A stretch of DNA of 43,259 nucleotides, taken from assembly GCA_934141575.1 (NCBI GenBank), contig CAKPCJ010000008.1, positions 1-43,259 on the forward strand, in the 5' to 3' direction. This DNA comes from an uncultured Bacilli bacterium (GTDB taxonomy: Bacteria > Bacillota_I > Bacilli_A > RF39 > UBA660). The notes below the pieces were generated by a model. It was not told the origin of the DNA, did no database searches, and saw only the letters and a program-made list of their open reading frames with translations. Both the position numbers and the translations under genes were made by a program. Of this stretch, positions 33,951 through 41,498 are shown one piece after another (the first letter of the stretch is position 1; the number at the start of each line of letters is the position of its first letter).

Positions 33951-35885
33951 TTAATCGTTTAAAATATTGTCTATTTTGTCAATAATTAAATCTAATTTAT
34001 CCAGAGAAATATTATTTTCTTGTCTACTACGATTCCAGTAATTATTTGAATCATAATCATAATGGAGCAAAACTTTATATCCACAATCAACTAAACAAGG
34101 TAATTTATTTGTTTTTTTCATTATGTAATAATTATAAAAAATATTATTTGCTATACATGAATAAAGATTAATTTTGTCATCATAATTTTGCGTATGTTTA
34201 TAAGTATCTATTAAATATTTACTTAAATCTAGGTAATATTTAAAAATTTCTTTTAATTCGATTGAATTGTTTGATAAATATGTATTTCCTTTATCAGTTA
34301 TTCCTACCCCATTTGTTGACAATAAATATACTATCTTCTGTTTATAATATGAGTTATCTATATAATCATTTATGCACTTTAGGCTCTCTGGGATTATGTA
34401 AATTGTGTCACATATTTTTTGTATAGTGTTACCAATTATAAAATATATACTTTTGTGATAATCATTTTCAATAACAATATCAGGATAATATTTTGTACCA
34501 TTGTTTATAATATATTTTTTATTGGGAAAATCTTCGGATTTTATTTTATACAATTGATATAAGTTTGGAAGTTGTAATATAGTTAGAAAATCTTTTGCTA
34601 TAGTTGCAAATCTTTTGTTGTGAATATCAGATGGTTTTGTAAATATATCATACAATTGATTAAATGAATAATTTTCAATACTATTTTTTATTTCATTAAA
34701 ACTTTTATTATCTTTTTCAATTATTTTAATCTGACCTACAAAAATAATTGGTCTCTGATTGTTTTTAACTTCTTTTTTCCAAAGTTTTTTAAACAAACTT
34801 ATAATAAATTCTGTATCAGTTTCAGTCATTTTTATACTTTTACACAATACATATACATTGTTTAAACACGCATCAAAATCTCTACGCCAAAAAGCTTCAT
34901 GATCACATTTTTTTAATTGTTGCATGCAATATCCATTAGCGCAGAATTTAGAAAAGTACTCCGGTGATTGATGTGCATAGTAAACAGCGGATTGAATTGA
35001 ATCTGTGACAAAGTAACTAAAACACCCTTTTTCAGAATTTTTTCCCCAAAATGTGTTGTATATACCGTATGATTCAAATATGCCTATTGCCTTAGATATT
35101 TCTTGTTGATAATCAAAACTTCGAACACCATTTAATCCATATCTTTTAATATTATTTAACCATTTACTATTTGTTCCGTGATATAAAAAACGATTATTAT
35201 AATAATTTTTCATATATTCAAAAAACTTTATTTTAGAATTTTTACACTTTGTTATTAATAGATTTATACTATATCTATCTACACCAATATTTTTAACATT
35301 TTTTATAAATTCATCTAGTTCTATGTTGCCTTTATGTACAAATAGCATTTTAAGTGTGTTTGTTATGAATAGTTGTGTTTCAAGAATATTTGAATTTTCT
35401 AAGTTTCCTAGCTCTTCACTCGAATTTAACATATGTTCAACATAAGAAACATATTCTTTAGAATTTATAAATTTATTCACTTTCTTAATAATAAAACTAA
35501 ATTCTTTAGGATTTACTGTATTTATATCAAGTGTTTTTAAAAATTCATCAACTTTTTCATATTCTTCATTTAGAATAAGTTTATGAATAACGGTAAATGC
35601 ATTAACTAGTGAAATTTTTCCATTAAATTTATATGGTGACAAAATCAAATAAATATATTGAAATATAATATTTTCTTCATATTTTTTCATAACTTTTCTG
35701 TTATTCTTTATTAAATTATCAACTTGTTGTAATGAGAAATTTCTAGGAATATTAAAATCATTAAATAATTCTTTGTAATTAATTTGTTCTATTTCAAACT
35801 TAATAAATAATTTATAAGGTATCTTATTAATACTATGTGATTTTAACCAATCCATAAACATTAAGTAATTATCTTTACTAATCAT
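33951..35885 (-). CDS. Large protein with ADP-ribosyltransferase-like core, unknown role
   Basis: 644 residues, no signal peptide or membrane span. Residues about 232-400 resemble the ADP-ribosyltransferase (ART/PARP) fold: FLYHGTNSKWLNNIKRYGL at 233-251 supplies the His of the NAD-binding triad, and CFSYFVTDSIQSAVYYA at 288-304 matches the second motif (aromatic strand followed by helix x-A-x-Y-Y-A). I cannot place the third catalytic Glu with confidence. Residues 1-230 are helical; 400-644 are unrecognised, with YIINNGTKYYPDIVI and a Tyr/Asn-rich end. Shine-Dalgarno AGAAGGAA at 8 bases. It may modify a host target by ADP-ribosylation, or be a toxin-like or defence effector. No obvious antitoxin is adjacent. 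Confidence 0.75.
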   Translation of the reverse strand: MISKDNYLMFMDWLKSHSINKIPYKLFIKFEIEQINYKELFNDFNIPRNFSLQQVDNLIKNNRKVMKKYEENIIFQYIYLILSPYKFNGKISLVNAFTVIHKLILNEEYEKVDEFLKTLDINTVNPKEFSFIIKKVNKFINSKEYVSYVEHMLNSSEELGNLENSNILETQLFITNTLKMLFVHKGNIELDEFIKNVKNIGVDRYSINLLITKCKNSKIKFFEYMKNYYNNRFLYHGTNSKWLNNIKRYGLNGVRSFDYQQEISKAIGIFESYGIYNTFWGKNSEKGCFSYFVTDSIQSAVYYAHQSPEYFSKFCANGYCMQQLKKCDHEAFWRRDFDACLNNVYVLCKSIKMTETDTEFIISLFKKLWKKEVKNNQRPIIFVGQIKIIEKDNKSFNEIKNSIENYSFNQLYDIFTKPSDIHNKRFATIAKDFLTILQLPNLYQLYKIKSEDFPNKKYIINNGTKYYPDIVIENDYHKSIYFIIGNTIQKICDTIYIIPESLKCINDYIDNSYYKQKIVYLLSTNGVGITDKGNTYLSNNSIELKEIFKYYLDLSKYLIDTYKHTQNYDDKINLYSCIANNIFYNYYIMKKTNKLPCLVDCGYKVLLHYDYDSNNYWNRSRQENNISLDKLDLIIDKIDNILND

Positions 35886-35916
35886 TTTATCAATTCCTTC
35901 TAATATAATATAAAAA

Positions 35917-35943
35917 AATTATATCATTTATAATGATATAATT
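35917..35943 (-). terminator. Perfect inverted repeat acting as terminator, overlapping a promoter
   Basis: Arms AATTATATCATT and AATGATATAATT (12 bases, perfect) around a three-base centre, followed on the minus strand by seven T. It closes the methyltransferase unit ending at 35967. The right arm also contains the extended -10 TGATATAAT (35918-35926) for the ART-like gene. Confidence 0.7.
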
Positions 35944-35966
35944 GAATATAAGTATAAAATATTTAT

Positions 35967-36731
35967 TTATAATCTTCTTTTTTGTTTACTTAGTACCAAT
36001 GTTGTAGTTGTAGGAAAATATAATTTTTGGGAGGTGCTATATTTATAAAACACCTGTTGTAGTAATTCAATATACATATTATAGTCTATATCGCTTGGAT
36101 TTAAACTATATGAAAGAGATTTTGCGTATCCAATATATTCTTCAAGGGTAAGATATTGGTCATTATTATAATCACGAATTGAAAAATTATTTGTGCCAAA
36201 CATTGCAGTATACATATCAGTTTTATCATTAATTTCTTTACCAAATTTCCTATATTTAGGGCATAATAACCTATGAATATCTAAAAAATCTCTAACCGCA
36301 GCATTATATTCATCAGCGTTATTGTATAAAATTGCAACTCTTCCACTATCTTTTAATATTCTCATATATTCACATCTGAATTTTTTTAATTCAAACCAAT
36401 GTAAGGCTTGTGCAACGGTAACTAAATCTGCACAATTATCTGGCAAATTAGTTCTTTCAGCACTAGAGTTTATAATACTTGTTTTATAGCCTTCAAGATA
36501 AATTTTAGCTTGATTGTACATATCAATATTTGGTTCTACACCAATAGTATTTATCCCCTTATCCAGCAATTGCTTAGTTAAAATACCAGTTCCGCAACCA
36601 ACATCAATAATCGTACTAGTACCACTTAATTTGCATTTACTAATCATATAATTAATAACAGCTTCTGGATATTTTTGCCTATACCTTGAATATACTAAGG
36701 ATTTGCCTGTAAATTCATCAATATTACTCAC
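35967..36731 (-). CDS. Class I SAM-dependent methyltransferase
   Basis: 254 residues. SAM-binding motif I IIDVGCGTGILTKQLL (about 41-56), acidic motif II GVEPNIDMY, motif post-I ADLVTVAQALHWF (about 103-115), the Methyltransf_11/25 pattern. LHWF after motif II is common in trans-aconitate/UbiE-like small-molecule methyltransferases. The C-terminal 90 residues (from about 165) form a variable cap. Substrate cannot be deduced. It is 12 bases after the small membrane protein gene at 36744, so they share a transcript. Confidence 0.88.
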   Translation of the reverse strand: MSNIDEFTGKSLVYSRYRQKYPEAVINYMISKCKLSGTSTIIDVGCGTGILTKQLLDKGINTIGVEPNIDMYNQAKIYLEGYKTSIINSSAERTNLPDNCADLVTVAQALHWFELKKFRCEYMRILKDSGRVAILYNNADEYNAAVRDFLDIHRLLCPKYRKFGKEINDKTDMYTAMFGTNNFSIRDYNNDQYLTLEEYIGYAKSLSYSLNPSDIDYNMYIELLQQVFYKYSTSQKLYFPTTTTLVLSKQKRRL

Positions 36732-36743
36732 AACTATACCTAA

Positions 36744-37154
36744 CTACTTAATTTTTGAATCAAGGATTTTTCTTAGTGTTTCAATTTCTTCATATTTTTT
36801 AGATTGTAATGAATAAGAATAATTTCCTGTAAATTTAATTATGCATATCAAAGTTGCAATAAAGCTAACTACTGACACTATTACTCCTATTGTATAAAAA
36901 TCTATACATGTCATAAATAAACCTAATGCAAGCAATACAGTTCCAATTATAATTATAATAGCTTGTTTTAATGTATTTTTTTTAGAAGCTTCTAAAAGAG
37001 TTAATTTTTCTTTAAAATATTCTATTTGTTCATCTTTAGTAATATTTTTTTCATTCATTGTGTTCATGATATTATTATAAACTATTTCACTTTTAAACTT
37101 TTCATCACCATTTATTTCTATGTTGATTTTCTTTTTGTTTAATTCTTTTGCCAC
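36744..37154 (-). CDS. Small membrane protein with coiled-coil flanks
   Basis: 136 residues from GTG at 37154 (MAKELNKK), with AGAGG 8 bases upstream. A charged N-terminal half with a helical coiled-coil segment (EQIEYFKEKLTLLEASKKN, about 43-61), two membrane spans (about 66-85 and 87-110) in a tight hairpin, and a second charged helix at the C-terminus (SKKYEEIETLRKILDSKI). Both ends are cytoplasmic by charge. No family recognised. First gene of a unit with the methyltransferase, and it has a consensus promoter. Confidence 0.8.
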   Translation of the reverse strand: MAKELNKKKINIEINGDEKFKSEIVYNNIMNTMNEKNITKDEQIEYFKEKLTLLEASKKNTLKQAIIIIIGTVLLALGLFMTCIDFYTIGVIVSVVSFIATLICIIKFTGNYSYSLQSKKYEEIETLRKILDSKIK

Positions 37155-37184
37155 TTTAAAACCCTCTTTCTTAATTTAGAATAT

Positions 37185-37213
37185 ATACTACTACACATAT
37201 TTTTTATAGTCAA
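37185..37213 (-). promoter_or_regulatory. Promoter of the coiled-coil/methyltransferase unit
   Basis: -35 TTGACT (37208-37213), 17-base spacer, -10 TAGTAT (37185-37190). It begins in the terminator of the tRNA operon. Confidence 0.75.
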
Positions 37214-37243
37214 GCATAAAAAAAATTGCTACTACTAGCAATT
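37214..37243 (-). terminator. Terminator of the tRNA operon
   Basis: Arms AATTGCTA and TAGCAATT, four-base loop, then eight T on the minus strand, 14 bases after the last tRNA. Confidence 0.85.
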
Positions 37244-37256
37244 AAATTCTCTTATT

Positions 37257-37333
37257 TGGTGACCAGTACGGGATTCGAACCCGTGTATGCCGCCGTGAAA
37301 GGGCGGTGTGTTAAGCCACTTCACCAACTGGCC
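37257..37333 (-). tRNA. tRNA-Glu (UUC)
   Basis: Acceptor GGCCAGT pairs with ACTGGTC, discriminator A, encoded CCA. Anticodon stem CCGCC/GGCGG with loop CTTTCAC gives anticodon TTC. T arm CGGGTTCGAATCCCG is canonical. Confidence 0.96.
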
Positions 37334-37337
37334 AAGA

Positions 37338-37413
37338 TGGCGCCTGATGTAGGACTCGAACCTACGACCTATCGGTTAACAGCCGAGTGCTCTACCGACT
37401 GAGCTAATCAGGC
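37338..37413 (-). tRNA. tRNA-Asn (GUU)
   Basis: Acceptor GCCTGAT pairs with ATCAGGC, discriminator G, encoded CCA. Anticodon loop CTGTTAA gives GTT. D arm AGCTCAGTCGGTAGAGC and the T arm are canonical. Four bases separate it from tRNA-Glu. Confidence 0.96.
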
Positions 37414-37419
37414 ACAAAA

Positions 37420-37496
<77 letters not shown>

Positions 37497-37526
37497 ATTT
37501 CGTTGCACAACCAAATGACATAATTC

Positions 37527-37555
37527 ATTCTACCCTATTTTTTTTATTTTGGCAA
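37527..37555 (-). promoter_or_regulatory. Promoter of the tRNA operon
   Basis: -35 TTGCCA (37550-37555), 17-base spacer ending in GGG, -10 TAGAAT (37527-37532), 30 bases upstream of tRNA-Ile. Confidence 0.8.
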
Positions 37556-37600
37556 TACTTTTTTTTATTTTTTTCAAATTTTTTATTTTTTTTTAAAATA

Positions 37601-37609
37601 TGCTATAAT
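37601..37609 (+). promoter_or_regulatory. Extended -10 promoter for the DUF3267-like gene
   Basis: TGCTATAAT on the plus strand, 25 bases before the ATG, followed by GGAGGAA. The upstream region is an A/T homopolymer tract with no clear -35. Confidence 0.55.
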
Positions 37610-37634
37610 AAATAACGATTTTGGAGGAATTTTA

Positions 37635-38330
37635 ATGAAAAAAATATACAAGTTTAAACTTAATTTATTATTTCTTAATATAGGTTCACTTATATTGTTT
37701 GTTATTTGTGCTCTTCCTATATTTATATTTTGCAATTGGTATGAAATAAACTTTAATTTTAATTTATTAATATTATTAATTTTGTGGATGGCGTTGCATG
37801 AGGTATTACATGGTATAGGATTTGGAATATTTAAAAATGTAAAACACAATAATATAAAATATGGTATCGAACTTGAAAAAGGTATTTTTTACTGTATGTG
37901 TACTCAAAAAATAAGTAAGAAAAACATTCTTACTTCACTAATGTTTCCATTTACATTCATTGGCGTTGTTACAATAATAATAGGTATTATAATTAAGAAT
38001 TCTACTCTTATTTCACTATCGATATTCAACATTGCTGGTGCAATTGGTGATATTGCAATGTTTATAACTATATTGATGATGCCAGATGATATAGAATACA
38101 TAGATTTAGATGATACTACTGGTTTCTTCTTAATTTCACCTAGTGATTTATCAAAAAGTAAACTTATTGGTCTTAAATTTGATAGCAGTTTTGATGAATC
38201 ATTGGAAAATTTAAAAACAATAAAACGTAATAAAATAACTATTACCAAAACTTCATATATAATATTATTTATATTATTAGTAATAAGTATACTTTCAAAT
38301 ATTTTAACTTTAATAACTAATATAATTTAA
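37635..38330 (+). CDS. DUF3267-like membrane zinc protease
   Basis: 231 residues. Membrane spans at about 12-33, 43-62, 105-125, 128-148 and 205-228. The second span contains ALHEVLHGIGFG, a complete HExxH zinc motif (H55, E56, H59) at the membrane surface, the signature of DUF3267 and site-2-protease-like families. A possible third ligand is the D of AGAIGDIAMF (about 138-146), typical of these families. Substrate unknown. The start has GGAGGAA 5 bases upstream. Only plus-strand gene in the right third of the window, between the tRNA operon and leuS. Confidence 0.82.
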   Translation: MKKIYKFKLNLLFLNIGSLILFVICALPIFIFCNWYEINFNFNLLILLILWMALHEVLHGIGFGIFKNVKHNNIKYGIELEKGIFYCMCTQKISKKNILTSLMFPFTFIGVVTIIIGIIIKNSTLISLSIFNIAGAIGDIAMFITILMMPDDIEYIDLDDTTGFFLISPSDLSKSKLIGLKFDSSFDESLENLKTIKRNKITITKTSYIILFILLVISILSNILTLITNII

Positions 38331-38353
38331 AAAGCCCTAAGTAGGGCTTTTCT
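38327..38353. terminator. Bidirectional terminator between the DUF3267-like gene and leuS
   Basis: Arms AAAAGCCCTA and TAGGGCTTTT around two bases, with T/A-rich flanks on both sides. Serves the plus-strand protease and the minus-strand leuS. Confidence 0.85.
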
Positions 38354-38368
38354 TGTTTCTAATAAATT

Positions 38369-40780
38369 TTATTTAACAACTATATTTACTAGTTTATTTT
38401 TTATTGGAATTATTTTTATTATTTCTTTATCAGAAATGAATTTTTTAACATTCTCATTGGATAAAGCTACATTTTTCATTTCTTCTTCACTAGAATTCAT
38501 TTTAACTGATTCTTTTCCTCTAACTTTTCCATTTACTTGAATAACCATTTCGTAGTTTTCATCAATTACTTTACTTTCATCGTACTTTGGCCATTCTGAT
38601 TCACATATTGGCTTATATCCAATGCTTTCATTTAGTTCCTCTGTAATATGTGGTGCGATTGGATTTAATAGCGTTAACAATAGTTTATAATCTTCTTTTG
38701 TTATAGATTCTTCATCATCGTATGCATTTGTTAAAATCATTAATGTTGATACTGCTGTATTATATGACATTGTTAATAAATCGTTTTGTACTTTTTTAAT
38801 ACTCTTATTTATGATAGGTTCTAATTTTTTAGTATATCCTTCATTATTGTTAATTTTATCCTTTAATCTTATTATCTTGTCTATAAATCTCTTACAGCCT
38901 CTTAAAGAATCTGTACTCCAAGGAGCATCTTGTGTATAGTCACCCATAAACATTTCATAAACTCTTAATGTGTCTGCACCAAATTCATTTACAATATCAT
39001 CTGGATTTATTACATTTCCTTTTGATTTGCTCATTTTTTCATTATTAGATCCTAATACCATTCCATGGCTTACTCTTGTCCAAATCATTTCCTTTTTTGG
39101 AACTAATCCAATGTTATATAAGAATTGAACCCAAAATCTCGCATATAATAAATGTCTTGCAGTATGTTCCATACCACCATTATACCAATCTACTCTATTC
39201 CAGTATTTCATAGCGTCCATACTTGCAAATTCTTTATCATTATGTGCATCCATAAATCTTAAGAAATACCAGCTTGATCCTGCCCAATTTGGCATTGTAT
39301 CAGTTTCTCTTTTTGCATTTCCTCCGCAACAAGGACATTTAGTATTTACCCAATCTGTAATATTAGCTAAAGGACTTTCACCATTATCCGTTGGTTCATA
39401 TTCAGCAACATCTGGTAATACTAACGGTAAATCTTTTTCATCCATTGGTTGCCATCCACATTTCTCGCAATATATCATTGGAATAGGTTCTCCCCAAAAT
39501 CTCTGTCTTGAGAATATCCAATCTCTCATTTTATAATTATTAACTTTTCTAGCTACACCCTGTTTTACTAATTTTTCAGTTATTGCATCTTTTGCTTCTT
39601 CGACAGTTAATCCATCAAATTCTTCACTATTTATTAATTTGCAATTTTTTCCTAAATAATCTTGTTTTTCAAATGCTTTTTCATGAGTGTTTCCGTCATC
39701 TATTACTTGAATCATTTCAAGATTATATTTTTTAGCGTAATCGAAATCTCTAGCATCATGTGTTGGAACTGCCATAACAGCGCCTGTTCCATAGTCTCCT
39801 AGGACAAAATCTCCTAAATAAACTGGTACTTCTTTACCATTTACTGGGTTTATTGCTTTTATTCCCTTTACTTCACAGCCTGTTTTATTCTTATTTAATT
39901 CTGTTCTATCCATATTAGATTTTTTAGATGTTTCATCTATGTATGTCTGAACTTCTTCTTTATTTTCTATTCTTGGCATTAACTCATTTATTAGTTTGCC
40001 ATCAGGTGCTATTACAAAGAATGTAACTCCATATATAGTTTCTATGCAAGTTGTGAATATTGAAAATTTGCCTCCACCTACTATTTCTACATCTACTTCT
40101 ACGCCACTTGATTTACCTATCCAATTTATTTGACCTAATTTTACTTTTTCTGCAAAATTTGTATCATCTAACCCTTTTAGTAAATCTTCTGCATAATCTT
40201 TCATTTTAAGCATCCATTGTGATTTTTCTTTTTGAACTACTGGGCTTCCGCATCTTTCACATACTCCACCGGCTGCATCTTCATTTGATAAAACTGTTTT
40301 ACAATTTGGACACCAGTTTACAGGAACTTTTGCTTTATATGCCATTCCATGCTTATAAAATTGTAAAAATTGCCATTGAGTCCATTTATAGTATTCTGGA
40401 TCAGTTGTTGAAAATTCTCTATCCCAGTCAAATGAAAATCCCATATTCATCATTTGTGATTTAAATGTTTTAACATTTGCCTTCACTGCATCTTTTGGGT
40501 GAATATGATTTTTAATAGCGTATTGTTCTGCCGGTGCTCCAAATGCATCCCATCCCATTGGATATAGTACATTATACCCTTGCATTCTTTTCATTCTAGC
40601 AATTGCATCTTGGGCAGTATAACTTCTTACATGACCTACATGAAGTCCTGCTCCAGAAGGATAAGGAAACTCTACTAAGATGTAGTATGGTTCTTTTTTA
40701 TCTCCTGTTATGGCCTTGAAAGTTTTATTATCTAGCCAATATTTTTGCCATTTTTTTTCTATTTCTTTAAAATTATACAT
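38369..40780 (-). CDS. leuS: Leucyl-tRNA synthetase
   Basis: 803 residues, bacterial LeuRS length. Class I HIGH motif as PYPSGAGLHVGHVRSY (about 36-51) and KMSKS as NEKMSKSKGNVINPDD (near 580). Zinc-type insertion WCPNCKTVLSNEDAAG followed by CERCG, and a second CEKCG/CPCCG pair. The CP1 editing domain is present (about 220-420), including the TGAVMAVPTHDARDFDYA block. It attaches Leu to tRNA-Leu and edits mischarged products. The start overlaps the stop of the upstream membrane protein by 8 bases, with AGAGGTAAT as ribosome site. Both genes are under the leucine T-box. Confidence 0.98.
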   Translation of the reverse strand: MYNFKEIEKKWQKYWLDNKTFKAITGDKKEPYYILVEFPYPSGAGLHVGHVRSYTAQDAIARMKRMQGYNVLYPMGWDAFGAPAEQYAIKNHIHPKDAVKANVKTFKSQMMNMGFSFDWDREFSTTDPEYYKWTQWQFLQFYKHGMAYKAKVPVNWCPNCKTVLSNEDAAGGVCERCGSPVVQKEKSQWMLKMKDYAEDLLKGLDDTNFAEKVKLGQINWIGKSSGVEVDVEIVGGGKFSIFTTCIETIYGVTFFVIAPDGKLINELMPRIENKEEVQTYIDETSKKSNMDRTELNKNKTGCEVKGIKAINPVNGKEVPVYLGDFVLGDYGTGAVMAVPTHDARDFDYAKKYNLEMIQVIDDGNTHEKAFEKQDYLGKNCKLINSEEFDGLTVEEAKDAITEKLVKQGVARKVNNYKMRDWIFSRQRFWGEPIPMIYCEKCGWQPMDEKDLPLVLPDVAEYEPTDNGESPLANITDWVNTKCPCCGGNAKRETDTMPNWAGSSWYFLRFMDAHNDKEFASMDAMKYWNRVDWYNGGMEHTARHLLYARFWVQFLYNIGLVPKKEMIWTRVSHGMVLGSNNEKMSKSKGNVINPDDIVNEFGADTLRVYEMFMGDYTQDAPWSTDSLRGCKRFIDKIIRLKDKINNNEGYTKKLEPIINKSIKKVQNDLLTMSYNTAVSTLMILTNAYDDEESITKEDYKLLLTLLNPIAPHITEELNESIGYKPICESEWPKYDESKVIDENYEMVIQVNGKVRGKESVKMNSSEEEMKNVALSNENVKKFISDKEIIKIIPIKNKLVNIVVK

Positions 40781-41195
40781 TTTTATTACCTCTACTTTCT
40801 ATGCGTTTATACTTTTTACCTAATATATAATATCCTAATAAAATTAATGGAATTAATATTACAAAACCAAGTAATAATTTCCAAATATAACCCTTTATAA
40901 AATCAAGTCCTATCACGACAACTGTTGTTGACATTATAAAGCTATTTACGAATGCTATGTCCCAAAGAAGTTGGTTCATATCTAATTTATTGACATTTAT
41001 ATTATACTTTCTTATTAAAAATAATATTTCAACTCTTTCCTTAATATCATACGCTTCCGTTTTTTTCTTTTTCTTAGGCTTTGTATCAGGTTTTAGTGAT
41101 TTATTATATTTTCTGATAACAAATATATAATATCCTAAATAAATTATTGTAAATACAATTAAAAACAATATTAGTTTTTGAATTACTATATTCAT
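40773..41195 (-). CDS. Small membrane protein co-transcribed with leuS
   Basis: 140 residues. One N-terminal span (about 5-27, LILFLIVFTIIYLGYYIFVI), a basic loop (KPDTKPKKKKK), a conserved-looking cytoplasmic segment ILFLIRKYNINVNKLDMNQL (about 57-76), then two spans (about 82-100 and 105-127). I do not recognise a functional family; similar three-span proteins with an RKYxINxxK segment are seen upstream of leuS in related low-GC bacteria by recollection only. First gene behind the T-box, Shine-Dalgarno AGGAGG, 8-base overlap with leuS. Confidence 0.85.
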   Translation of the reverse strand: MNIVIQKLILFLIVFTIIYLGYYIFVIRKYNKSLKPDTKPKKKKKTEAYDIKERVEILFLIRKYNINVNKLDMNQLLWDIAFVNSFIMSTTVVVIGLDFIKGYIWKLLLGFVILIPLILLGYYILGKKYKRIESRGNKNV

Positions 41196-41207
41196 GATTT
41201 CCTCCTA

Positions 41208-41416
41208 ACAAAAAAAGAATTATTTGATTTAAGGACGAGTTATCGCGGTACCACCTTAATTCAGAATAATTCTTCTGCACTTTTATTTTTAACGAAATAA
41301 CCCGGTCTAATAGACACCCATAAAGTAAGTTCACAACTAATATTTAAAAGTTTTCACCAACCACTTTTTCTCTAAATAAATATCTTATTGTTACTACTCT
41401 TTAAGAAAGTTTTAAC
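41208..41416 (-). promoter_or_regulatory. T-box riboswitch, leucine specifier
   Basis: The invariant T-box AAGGTGGTACCGCG is at 41244-41257, followed by an intrinsic terminator whose arms are at about 41211-41235 and 41258-41276 and which ends in seven T. Stem I carries GTGAA-CTT-A: the specifier codon CTT (Leu) is at 41327-41329. The distal GGTTGGTGAAAACC-like loop lies at about 41346-41368. Uncharged tRNA-Leu should stabilise the antiterminator and switch on the membrane protein and leuS. Confidence 0.95.
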
Positions 41417-41422
41417 ATAATT

Positions 41423-41451
41423 AATATATCACAATTATTTTATAAATTCAA
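41423..41451 (-). promoter_or_regulatory. Promoter of the T-box-leuS operon
   Basis: -35 TTGAAT (41446-41451), 17-base spacer, -10 TATATT (41423-41428). Confidence 0.75.
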
Positions 41452-41454
41452 TTA

Positions 41455-41490
41455 TAAAAATAAAGAACTATTTCAAAATTGAAATAATTC
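41455..41490 (-). terminator. Terminator of the second cysteine-rich gene
   Basis: Minus-strand arms GAATTATTTCAA and TTGAAATAGTTC (one G-T pair), two-base centre, then TTTATTTTT. Confidence 0.75.
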
Positions 41491-41498
41491 CCTATTAT

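Noticed and set aside
41104..41334. 76-codon frame overlapping the T-box
   Set aside because: It runs through the T-box and terminator, and its translation shows no protein-like features.
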